This document shows positions 1 to 5,707 of a stretch of 8,188 nucleotides of DNA, in pieces (positions within the stretch are counted from its first letter, which is position 1; each line of letters starts with the position of its first letter). The stretch covers positions 1-8,188 of the forward strand of contig JAQVVK010000095.1 in assembly GCA_028698975.1 (NCBI GenBank). The letters are read 5' to 3'. The translations under genes and the position numbers were made by a program. Source of the DNA: Victivallaceae bacterium. GTDB lineage: Bacteria; Verrucomicrobiota; Lentisphaeria; Victivallales; Victivallaceae. The notes beneath the pieces were generated by a model, which saw only the letters and a list, made by a program, of their open reading frames with translations, was not told the origin of the DNA and made no database searches.

Positions 1-959
1 GCTGCGGCGGAGCCATTTTTGTGGTCGGTCTGGCGGTTACGGCGGTGGACGTATGGTTCAACGAGGCTCTCGTGCCCTACACCGAGCGGCGGGCGTCGCA
101 GGTGATGGACGCCGCCACCGGCAAACGCTCTTATGACGGGTTTCTGACCTATCGCAGCGACGACGGCGCGCGCCAGTGGCTGTTTAAGACCTTCACCGAC
201 CGCGACGAACAGACCGATGTGGTGCTTAAAACCGTCTGGACCCGGTCTATGCTCGACCAGCTTTTGTTTCGAAACGGGCGGATCGACCGCGAGGCGGTGA
301 GGCGTTATTTCCCGGAGCAGGCCGAAACCATGCTAAAACTCCCGGACGCCGAGCTGGAGCGCACGGTGGTGCGCGAACTCAACGGTCGCATGACCGATCT
401 GGTTATCGACCATGCGGTCTATGATTTCAAGACCAAGACGTGGCATTTTAAGAAGGGTCGGGTCACCAGTTTTGATCGCGGCACGGCGGGGCTGGGCGGA
501 TCGGCCGGCACATCGATCATGCACGACGAGGTGCCTTTTGAGTCGATGGATTTTGCCGCCGCCGTGGTGCCGGAGAGTCCGATCGACATCGGAAACGCGG
601 TCAAGGACAAAGAGGAACTGCCGACTTTTACCATCGGCAAGATATTGCGTAACAATCCGGAGCTGGCCGACCGGGCCAAACGGATATACCGCACGATTTT
701 CTTTTACCGAATCGCGTTCCCGTGGTCATGTTTCCTCGCGGTTTTTCTCGGTATTCCGCTGGCCACCAAAAACGAGCGTACCGGCAGTCTGATGGCGATC
801 ATCACGGCGGTGCTCATCATCGTGGTATATCTGGTCACGGCGCAAATCTTTCTGGTGCTGGGCAAGAACGGCACGCTGAACCCGGCGTTTGCGGGGTTGG
901 CTCCGACGGTGGCGTTTGTGCTTTACGGCATCGGGAGGATATATTATGACCGCAACTGA
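1..959 (+). CDS. LptF/LptG-family lipopolysaccharide export permease, 5'-truncated by the window edge
   Basis: The open frame (codons in phase from base 3) runs in from outside the window, so the true start and first transmembrane helices are missing; 318 residues are visible. It opens inside a hydrophobic helix leading to FNEALVPYTERRA, the helix-to-periplasm junction typical of the family. A roughly 190-residue soluble region follows, where the family has its periplasmic beta-jellyroll. Three hydrophobic helices end the protein (about 711-761, 789-863 and 882-938), with the usual FPWSCFLAVFLGIPLA stretch in the first. LptF and LptG pair with the ATPase LptB to extract lipopolysaccharide from the inner membrane and feed it to the LptC-A-D bridge. 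Which paralogue this is cannot be decided from the visible part. The stop overlaps the next gene by 14 bases, so the two are probably co-translated. Family call is strong; paralogue unresolved. Confidence 0.88.
   Translation, partial: CGGAIFVVGLAVTAVDVWFNEALVPYTERRASQVMDAATGKRSYDGFLTYRSDDGARQWLFKTFTDRDEQTDVVLKTVWTRSMLDQLLFRNGRIDREAVRRYFPEQAETMLKLPDAELERTVVRELNGRMTDLVIDHAVYDFKTKTWHFKKGRVTSFDRGTAGLGGSAGTSIMHDEVPFESMDFAAAVVPESPIDIGNAVKDKEELPTFTIGKILRNNPELADRAKRIYRTIFFYRIAFPWSCFLAVFLGIPLATKNERTGSLMAIITAVLIIVVYLVTAQIFLVLGKNGTLNPAFAGLAPTVAFVLYGIGRIYYDRN
934..938 (+). promoter_or_regulatory. Ribosome binding site of the AMMECR1-domain gene
   Basis: GGAGG lies 7 bases before the ATG at 946. It fixes that ATG as the start of the AMMECR1 gene over in-frame codons further upstream, which would add residues unlike the family. 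The site lies inside the last codons of the upstream permease gene. Confidence 0.8.
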
Positions 960-1506
960 CGAAAAAATGTTTTCTCCCGGCGAGGAACGCGACATTCTGG
1001 CTTTTGTCCGGGCGGTGATCGCCGCCGAATTTGCCAACGGAGTAAATTCACCGGCGGTGCCGGAGATTGCGCAGCTTGCCGAAAAGGGAGCCTGCTTTGT
1101 CACGATCAAGGAAATGGGCGACCTGCGCGGCTGTATCGGCAATTTGGAAGCATTTGAGTTGCTGGGAGAGAATTTGCGCCGCAACGCGATAAACGCGGCG
1201 TTTTCCGATCCGAGGTTTCCGCCGCTTGACCCCGGTGAATTTGAAGAAATATCCATTGAAATATCGATTTTGACTCCGCCCCGCCGGATTGCGTCGCTCG
1301 ATGAATTCGAGCTTGGGCGCGACGGCATCATACTCGAATGCCGGGGTCGCGGCGCGGTTTTTCTGCCACAGGTCGCTCCCGAACAGGGTTGGGATAAGCC
1401 GACAACGCTCGACTATCTGTCGCGCAAGGCCGGGCTGGCGGAGGAGGCGTGGCGCGGCGCGGACGCCGTATTTTCCACCTTTCGCGCAGTAGTTTTCAGT
1501 GAGTGA
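946..1506 (+). CDS. AMMECR1-domain protein (AmmeMemoRadiSam system protein A type)
   Basis: This 186-residue protein spans essentially one AMMECR1 domain. The hallmark LRGCIG is at residues 60-65. Other family-like stretches are FVTIKEMGDLRGCIG around 51-65, SDPRFPPL at 87-94, the IEISILTPP strand at 104-112 and FLPQVAPEQGW at 139-149. There is no signal peptide or membrane segment, so it is probably cytoplasmic. AMMECR1 proteins occur in all domains of life; in many prokaryotes they are encoded with a Memo-family protein and a radical SAM protein, and the biochemical role is not settled. Here neither companion is in the window, and two RimK-type ATP-grasp genes follow instead. The start at 946 is supported by GGAGG 7 bases upstream. 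The gene overlaps the preceding permease by 14 bases and the following ATP-grasp gene by 4 bases. Confidence 0.92.
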   Translation: MTATDEKMFSPGEERDILAFVRAVIAAEFANGVNSPAVPEIAQLAEKGACFVTIKEMGDLRGCIGNLEAFELLGENLRRNAINAAFSDPRFPPLDPGEFEEISIEISILTPPRRIASLDEFELGRDGIILECRGRGAVFLPQVAPEQGWDKPTTLDYLSRKAGLAEEAWRGADAVFSTFRAVVFSE

Positions 1507-2393
1507 CGCAAATGAGGGGCTGGCTGGTCACCAATCGCTATCTTGGCGGAAACAAGTTCGCCGAGTTGACCCGTATGTTGCTGGCGGCGGCGGCCGAACT
1601 CGATGTCGAGCTGGAAAACCGCGACAATGCTTCGCTTGCCCCGCTTTTTACGCCAAACCCGGCTGCCGGTCTGGATTTACCCGATTTTGTGCTGTTTTGG
1701 GACAAGGACACCCGGCTGGCGCGATTGCTTGAAGCCGCCGGTCTGCGTCTGTACAACTCGTCCTCCGCCATAGCGTTGTGCGACGACAAAATGCGTACCT
1801 GCGCCGCGCTGGCGCAGGTTCGTCTGCCGCAGCCCCGCACTTGCGCCGTACCGTTGGATTTCGGATTTGCCGACTGGCGGAGCGACCGCTTTCCTGCCGA
1901 AGTCTGCGCCGCGTTGGGCGACACGGTGGTCATAAAAGAGTGTTTCGGCTCCTTTGGCGAACAGGTCTATATTGCACATGGTTCGCGTGAAGTGGCGGAG
2001 CGGCTGGCCTCTCTCAAAGGGCGGCCTGCGCTGGTGCAGGAGTTTGTGGCGTCGGCGCACGGAAGTGATTTGCGAGTCGAGGTGGCCGGTGGCCGGGTGA
2101 TCGCGGCAATGCGACGCACGGCCGCGCCGGGCGAATTTCGGGCCAACGTGACGCACGGAGGCTCGATGGCTCCGGCGGAGCCGACCTCAGAAGAAGCGCA
2201 AATCGCGATTGCCGCCTGTCGTGTGCTGAAGCTTGATTTTGCGGGGGTCGATCTTTTGACCGGGGAGGACGGAAAACCGCTCATTTGCGAAGTAAACTCA
2301 AATGCGCATTTGGTCAATATCTCCAAGTGTAGCGGGATTAATGCGGCAAAACTCATACTTGAAAGCATAGTTTCGCAAGAGGCGGTGCGATGA
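1503..2393 (+). CDS. RimK-type ATP-grasp ligase, first of a tandem pair
   Basis: A 296-residue protein, close to RimK in length, with an apparently complete ATP-grasp core. It has an N-terminal pre-ATP-grasp segment (1-90, with FVLFWDKDTRLA at 62-73), CDDK at 93-96, a nucleotide-binding lysine and glycine-rich loop in VIKECFGSFGEQV (143-155), QEFV at 179-182, GSDLRV at 187-192, RANVTHGGS at 213-221, and metal ligands D250 (FAGVDLL) and E263-x-N265 (CEVNSN). Such enzymes join a carboxylate, activated as acyl phosphate, to an amine, for example adding glutamate or other amino acids to a protein or small molecule. The substrate cannot be read from the sequence. The GTG at 1503 gives a GTGA overlap with the AMMECR1 stop; the ATG at 1512 is an alternative start, as neither has a strong ribosome binding site. 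No signal peptide; cytoplasmic. The family is secure, the reaction unknown. Confidence 0.9.
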   Translation: MTQMRGWLVTNRYLGGNKFAELTRMLLAAAAELDVELENRDNASLAPLFTPNPAAGLDLPDFVLFWDKDTRLARLLEAAGLRLYNSSSAIALCDDKMRTCAALAQVRLPQPRTCAVPLDFGFADWRSDRFPAEVCAALGDTVVIKECFGSFGEQVYIAHGSREVAERLASLKGRPALVQEFVASAHGSDLRVEVAGGRVIAAMRRTAAPGEFRANVTHGGSMAPAEPTSEEAQIAIAACRVLKLDFAGVDLLTGEDGKPLICEVNSNAHLVNISKCSGINAAKLILESIVSQEAVR

Positions 2394-3232
2394 ACGGACT
2401 ATTGATATACGACCGTTTTGAGGCGGAGCGCAACCGATGGTTTGCGGCGCATCTGATCGATGAATTTGCCCGGTGCGGCCACTTGTTGCAGCTTGCATTG
2501 GCGGAGGAGCTGCATTGCGGGGTGGTTGGCGGGCGGCCGGTGCTGGATTGGCGCGGCGAAACGGTGCGGCCGGATTTCGCGGTGCGCCGCACACCGGACA
2601 ACGAGTTGGCGCGTCAGCTTGACGATATGGGGATTGTCGCATTCAACAATTCGCGGGTCTGCGCGGTCTGCAACGACAAGATGGCTTCGTATCGGTTGGC
2701 CGCCGCCTGCGGGCTGGCGACGCCGGAAAGCTGGTATTTGCCGGGCGACGGATCGGAATTCAAGTTGCCGTTTCCTTTTGTGATGAAGCCGGTTGACGGC
2801 AAGGGGGGGCGCGATGTGTTTCTGGTCAAGGACGAGAGCGATTACGCGTCGGCTCGTGAAGTGCTTAAAAACCGTCGCCACATAGTACAGCGGGTATCCG
2901 GGCGACCGGGGCGCGACATGCGGGTCTGGGTTATTGGCGGGCGGGCGGTGGCGGCGATTGTGCGGATTGCTCCTGACGGTGTTTTTTTAAGCAACTATTG
3001 TCTGGGGGGGCGGGCGGAGGTGTGTCGCTTGGGCGATGGTGAGCGGCAGTTGGCCGAACGGTTGGCCGTCGAATTAAAAGCCGATTATATCGGGGTGGAT
3101 TTTTTGTTTGACCGTGACGGACTGATTTTCAATGAGATGGAAGATGCGGTGGGGGCGCGAATGCTGTACGATCTTACCGCGATCGACCCGGCTGCGCGGT
3201 TTGCCGACGAGGTGGCTGGCCGGTTAAAATAA
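2390..3232 (+). CDS. Divergent RimK-type ATP-grasp protein, second of a tandem pair
   Basis: This 280-residue protein resembles its upstream neighbour in layout: CNDK at 94-97 (CDDK in the first), nucleotide-binding lysine and loop in VMKPVDGKGG (131-140), GRDMRVWVIGG at 174-184, SNYCLGG at 201-207 and YIGVDFLF at 233-240. Two family positions differ. The Arg-x-Asn of the first protein (RAN) is Leu-Ser-Asn here, and the C-terminal E-x-N metal motif reads NEMEDAVGARMLY (248-260), giving E-x-E. From memory, similar two-gene pairs whose second member ends in a NEIED-VGxRMLY-like motif occur in Firmicutes; this was not verified. The gene starts within an ATGA overlap with the previous stop, so translational coupling and perhaps a heteromeric complex are plausible. 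Two runs of seven G lie in the gene (2803-2809 and 3004-3010). It is the last gene of the + strand operon. Activity may be altered; function unknown. Confidence 0.85.
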   Translation: MNGLLIYDRFEAERNRWFAAHLIDEFARCGHLLQLALAEELHCGVVGGRPVLDWRGETVRPDFAVRRTPDNELARQLDDMGIVAFNNSRVCAVCNDKMASYRLAAACGLATPESWYLPGDGSEFKLPFPFVMKPVDGKGGRDVFLVKDESDYASAREVLKNRRHIVQRVSGRPGRDMRVWVIGGRAVAAIVRIAPDGVFLSNYCLGGRAEVCRLGDGERQLAERLAVELKADYIGVDFLFDRDGLIFNEMEDAVGARMLYDLTAIDPAARFADEVAGRLK

Positions 3233-3258
3233 GCATTAAAGGGTCTGCCCCAGCCTAC

Positions 3259-3322
3259 GCTCTGCCAAATTCTCTGCCCAGCAGCCGCGTAAGCGGCTGC
3301 TGGGCAGAGAATTTGGCAGAGC
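3259..3322 (+). repeat. Perfect 30-bp inverted repeat (long hairpin) between convergent operons
   Basis: Arms 3259-3288 and 3293-3322 are exact reverse complements, separated only by GTAA (3289-3292). Transcribed from the + strand, this folds into a 30-base-pair stem capped by GUAA, a GNRA tetraloop closed by a C-G pair; from the - strand the loop would be UUAC. It starts 27 bases after the second ATP-grasp stop and ends 42 bases before the purC stop, so both transcripts could carry it. Neither side is followed by a T-run, so an ordinary intrinsic terminator is unlikely. Candidates are a dispersed palindromic element, a 3'-end stabilising or RNase III processing hairpin, or a factor-assisted terminator. 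The structure is certain; the role is inferred. Confidence 0.9.
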
Positions 3323-3330
3323 TGTGCAGA

Positions 3331-3354
3331 GCATCTGCAGATGCATCAAGCATC
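3331..3354 (+). repeat. Two overlapping short palindromes next to the long hairpin
   Basis: GCATCTGCAGATGC (3331-3344) is a perfect 14-base palindrome. Its right end GATGC (3340-3344) also pairs with GCATC at 3350-3354 across the loop ATCAA. The two pairings exclude each other. They sit between the 30-bp hairpin and the purC stop. The bases are certain; any function is doubtful. Confidence 0.45.
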
Positions 3355-3363
3355 GGCTCGCCT

Positions 3364-4269
3364 TTACTTCGAAAGAAAATCCCGGCCTGTCAACATGCGG
3401 TAGGCTTCAATATACTTGGCAGATGTCTTTTCAATGACCTCAAGCGGAAGCTCGGGGCCAGGCGCAGTCTTGCCCCAGTCAAGCGTTTCAAGATAATCAC
3501 GCACAAACTGCTTGTCAAGACTGACCGGACTCGTCCCTTCCCGGTAATCTGCCGCCGGCCAAAAACGACTCGAATCAGGAGTCAGTACCTCGTCAGCCAA
3601 AATTATTCGGCCGTCAAGCTCACCAAACTCAAATTTTGTGTCGGCGACTATAATTCCACGCTTCTCCGCATAATCACGGGCGGTTGAGTACAACTTCAAA
3701 GAGAGATCACGCAACTGCGCCGCTTTGCCCGCTCCAATCACCCCGCACAATCCGTCGAAACTGATCGCTTCGTCATGGTCGCCTACCGCCGCCTTGGTGG
3801 ATGGCGTAAACAACGGCTCGTCAAGCTTGGACGCTTGCTTGTAACCCTCACGCAGACGAATGCCGGAAACCGATCCGCAACGACAATAATCTTTCCAGCC
3901 GCTGCCAACCAAATAGCCGCGCACAATACACTCGGCCGGCAATATCGCAACCTTGCGGACTATCATCGACCGACCCTGAAGATCGGCCGCATATGGCCGC
4001 AATTCTGCGCGAGTTGTGACATCAGAAGTGATAAGGTGATTGGGTATGTCTTTCATCAGATCAAACCAAAATAGCGAGATCTGCGTGAGAACTTCACCCT
4101 TGTGCGGCACCCCGTTGGGCAACACCACGTCAAACGCACTCAGCCGGTCGGTTGCAACAAACAACAGACTGTCGCCGAGATCGTATATATCCCGCACCTT
4201 GCCGCGATTAACCAACGGCAATCCGGGTATATCTGTGGAGATCAACGCATGATTGGCATCATAACGCAT
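3364..4269 (-). CDS. purC: Phosphoribosylaminoimidazole-succinocarboxamide synthase (SAICAR synthetase)
   Basis: PurC catalyses the ATP-dependent ligation of aspartate to CAIR, giving SAICAR in de novo purine synthesis in the cytoplasm. The 301-residue length matches the longer form of the family rather than the roughly 240-residue E. coli form. Motifs in order: GKVRDIYD (23-30), ATDRLSAFDVVLP (39-51), PAECIVRGYLVGSGWKDY (111-128), EPLFTPSTKA (151-160), VADTKFEFG (208-216), DEVLTPDSSRFWP (226-238) and KQFVRDYL (253-260). It looks complete and functional. The ATG at 4267-4269 follows AAAGGTGA (4282-4289, spacing 12) and a GGGG (4277-4280, spacing 7). It lies 38 bases after rplU with no visible terminator or promoter between, so co-transcription with rplU is likely. 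Spot counts suggest lower GC than the flanking genes. Confidence 0.97.
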   Translation of the reverse strand: MRYDANHALISTDIPGLPLVNRGKVRDIYDLGDSLLFVATDRLSAFDVVLPNGVPHKGEVLTQISLFWFDLMKDIPNHLITSDVTTRAELRPYAADLQGRSMIVRKVAILPAECIVRGYLVGSGWKDYCRCGSVSGIRLREGYKQASKLDEPLFTPSTKAAVGDHDEAISFDGLCGVIGAGKAAQLRDLSLKLYSTARDYAEKRGIIVADTKFEFGELDGRIILADEVLTPDSSRFWPAADYREGTSPVSLDKQFVRDYLETLDWGKTAPGPELPLEVIEKTSAKYIEAYRMLTGRDFLSK

Positions 4270-4307
4270 GACGTAACCCCATCACCTTTCATTAGTGTGT
4301 TAAAACA

Positions 4308-4622
4308 TCAACCCTTGATTGCGCCGATCTCGACGCGGGTGTAATTCTGGCGATGGCCGATGGTGCGGCGATAGCTCTTGCGACGCTTCATCTTGAAAGC
4401 CACCACTTTTTTGCCGCGGAAAATGTCTTTGACTTCCGCTTCAACCGTGGCTCCTTCAACCTTGGGCGTGCCGACGTTGAGCTTGCCGTCATCTCCGCCG
4501 ATGGCCAGAACATTGGCGAACACTACTTTTTCACCGACCTTGGAGCCGAGCAACTCGACATCAACCAGATCGCCGGTTTTGACAGTATATTGTTTGCTGC
4601 CGGTTTCGATAATCGCGTACAT
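4308..4622 (-). CDS. rplU: 50S ribosomal protein bL21
   Basis: The 104-residue product has normal bL21 length and signatures throughout: MYAIIETGSKQYTV at the start, DLVDVELL, a central VLAIGGDDG, VEAEVKDIFRGKKVVAFKMK, and the C-terminal basic RRKSYRRTIGHRQNYTRVEI that contacts 23S rRNA. It is a structural protein of the large ribosomal subunit. The ATG at 4620-4622 is preceded by AAGGAA 8 bases upstream and by a good sigma-70-type promoter. In most bacteria rpmA (bL27) follows directly; here the next gene, 38 bases downstream, is purC, and no bL27 coding sequence is visible in the window. Confidence 0.98.
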   Translation of the reverse strand: MYAIIETGSKQYTVKTGDLVDVELLGSKVGEKVVFANVLAIGGDDGKLNVGTPKVEGATVEAEVKDIFRGKKVVAFKMKRRKSYRRTIGHRQNYTRVEIGAIKG

Positions 4623-4629
4623 CTTTTGT

Positions 4630-4635
4630 TTCCTT
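4630..4635 (-). promoter_or_regulatory. Ribosome binding site of rplU
   Basis: On the - strand AAGGAA lies 8 bases before the rplU ATG, within an A-rich leader of the kind common for highly translated ribosomal protein genes. Confidence 0.75.
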
Positions 4636-4685
4636 TATTGCGGTTATTTGCTTGTAAATCAATTCTTTTCGCACATAATCCGTAT

Positions 4686-4714
4686 AATATATACCGTGGA
4701 CGGGGGGTTTTCAA
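4686..4714 (-). promoter_or_regulatory. Predicted sigma-70-type promoter of rplU-purC
   Basis: Reading the - strand, TTGAAA (4709-4714) is followed after exactly 17 bases by TATATT (4686-4691). Transcription would begin near 4679, leaving a leader of roughly 55 bases before rplU. It is the only clear intergenic promoter-like pair in the - strand block, and it separates the housekeeping unit from the upstream exported-protein genes. The spacer is GC-rich with a run of C. Read-through from the DUF1805 gene, 16 bases upstream of the -35 box, is also possible. Confidence 0.65.
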
Positions 4715-4730
4715 GCCGCCGGGGCGCGGT

Positions 4731-5024
4731 TTATTCGGTTTTTTCCATGAGCAGCAGCGCGTCACGCCCACTCATGCCGATCTCAACCCCAGCCGCCAAA
4801 GCCGCCGAACTCGCCGCCGCCACCCGCGCCGCCAGCATCTCGTCGAAATTGTTGACGCCGGTCACCACCGCAAAACGATCCCCCAGCCGGTCGGCCGGAG
4901 CCATCGAGAAATAACCGCAACCCAAGTTGCCTTCGCTGCCCTGTATCAGCAAAATCGCACCATGCCGCGTTTCGAGTCTTATCCCCGTGAATTCTTTTGA
5001 TCCGATCTTAACCATGCTCTGCAT
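4731..5024 (-). CDS. DUF1805 (YunC-like) protein
   Basis: A 97-residue protein with the shape of the small DUF1805 family that includes Bacillus YunC. It has an N-terminal strand region (KEFTGIRLETRHGAILLIQG, 10-29), a central LGCGYFSM (34-41), a helical part with GVNNFDEMLAARV (56-68) and the characteristic C-terminal VEIGMSGRDALLLM (80-93). The family has no established function. There is no signal peptide. The ATG at 5022-5024 is preferred because GAGG lies about 8 bases upstream; a second ATG at 5013-5015 would remove three residues. It starts two bases after the stop of the coiled-coil protein gene, so it is very probably co-transcribed with that envelope cluster, although its own product looks cytoplasmic. 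Confidence 0.8.
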   Translation of the reverse strand: MQSMVKIGSKEFTGIRLETRHGAILLIQGSEGNLGCGYFSMAPADRLGDRFAVVTGVNNFDEMLAARVAAASSAALAAGVEIGMSGRDALLLMEKTE

Positions 5025-5026
5025 TT

Positions 5027-5707
5027 CTAATGCCTCTTTGTGTTTAATACCGCCGCCATACCAGGCGACAGCATGTCTATCGACCCCGAAATCACCTCCG
5101 CCGCCGAAACCTGACTGCGCACGTTGATTATCCGCAATACGACCTTGCCGTCCGCACCGGCCCGGTAAACCAGCCCGCGAAAAGCTCCGTCCGACGCGCC
5201 GACCGAAAGTGCCGCCAGCCGTGATTCAAGATCGACCGCCAGCACCCGGCAGCGTTCCAGAGGTTCGCCGGATTCCCCCGGCCCGTCGCCGTCTCCCGCC
5301 GAAAGTTTCAGCGCGGCAAAACTTCGCGCCGCTTCCGCAAGATCGTCGAGCTTCATCCCCAATTCGGCCCGCCGCACCTGTGATAACGGCAGCCCCGAAA
5401 TCGTGCGACGCATCTCATCGACAAATTCCGCCGCCCGTATCGCCAGCATGTCGCCGCGCCGCCGCGTCAAAGCCAGATCGCGCAACAGGTTTTCGCCTTG
5501 CGCCGTTGCGTTGAGTTTCTCGTCATCCACCGCCCCGGCCAGCCAAAGCCGCAGCCGTTTGGATTTGTCGCTCTCGGCATTGAGTTTCTCTCGCAGTTCG
5601 AGGATCTCACGCTTGAGGTGTTCGTTTTCTGCCGCCAAATCGTCATTTGCCGCCGCAATGCCGCACGCAAAAAACGCCATCGCACACAGCCATAAACCCC
5701 ACTTCAT
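5027..5707 (-). CDS. Exported coiled-coil protein of unknown function
   Basis: The 226-residue product is not recognised. It begins with a clear signal peptide (MKWGLWLCAMAFFACGIAAA, residues 1-20) with a probable signal peptidase I cut after AAA. A heptad-like, highly charged stretch at about 22-53 (LAAENEHLKREILELREKL) predicts a coiled coil, followed by a mostly helical region to about 135. A glycine- and acid-rich linker at 137-149 (AGDGDGPGESGEP) leads to a C-terminal part with beta-strand character (GLVYRAGADGKVVLRIINVR, 178-197). A periplasmic or surface scaffold that oligomerises through the coil is a reasonable inference. Its ATG overlaps the stop of the upstream DUF3047 gene (ATGA, 5704-5707), and the DUF1805 gene starts two bases after its stop, so all three are probably translated from one message. 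Confidence 0.8.
   Translation of the reverse strand: MKWGLWLCAMAFFACGIAAANDDLAAENEHLKREILELREKLNAESDKSKRLRLWLAGAVDDEKLNATAQGENLLRDLALTRRRGDMLAIRAAEFVDEMRRTISGLPLSQVRRAELGMKLDDLAEAARSFAALKLSAGDGDGPGESGEPLERCRVLAVDLESRLAALSVGASDGAFRGLVYRAGADGKVVLRIINVRSQVSAAEVISGSIDMLSPGMAAVLNTKRH

Noticed and set aside
726..1331. A 201-codon - strand open frame opposite the permease and AMMECR1 genes.
   Set aside because: It lies wholly opposite two genes with recognisable families, and its translation shows no known motif.
3259..3322. Calling the long hairpin an intrinsic terminator.
   Set aside because: No T-run follows the stem on either strand, and the stem is much longer than usual, so it is recorded as an inverted repeat of uncertain role.
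3233..3363. A switch in strand composition and gene direction, possibly marking a replication terminus.
   Set aside because: Convergent operons give the same local skew switch, and one 8-kb window cannot separate the two.
4683..4688. TATAAT on the + strand, suggesting a divergent promoter.
   Set aside because: No convincing -35 box lies 16-18 bases upstream, and no + strand gene follows.
4668..4695. A 28-base stretch which, on the - strand, partly resembles a dif recombination site (GGT...ATxA, 6-base centre, TTATGT).
   Set aside because: Only about 6 of 11 and 7 of 11 arm positions match the E. coli consensus, the stretch overlaps the predicted -10 region of rplU, and AT-rich promoter sequence explains it equally well.
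4353..5000. A + strand open frame spanning rplU, the intergenic region and the DUF1805 gene.
   Set aside because: It runs antisense to bL21 and across the predicted rplU promoter, and has no recognisable motif.
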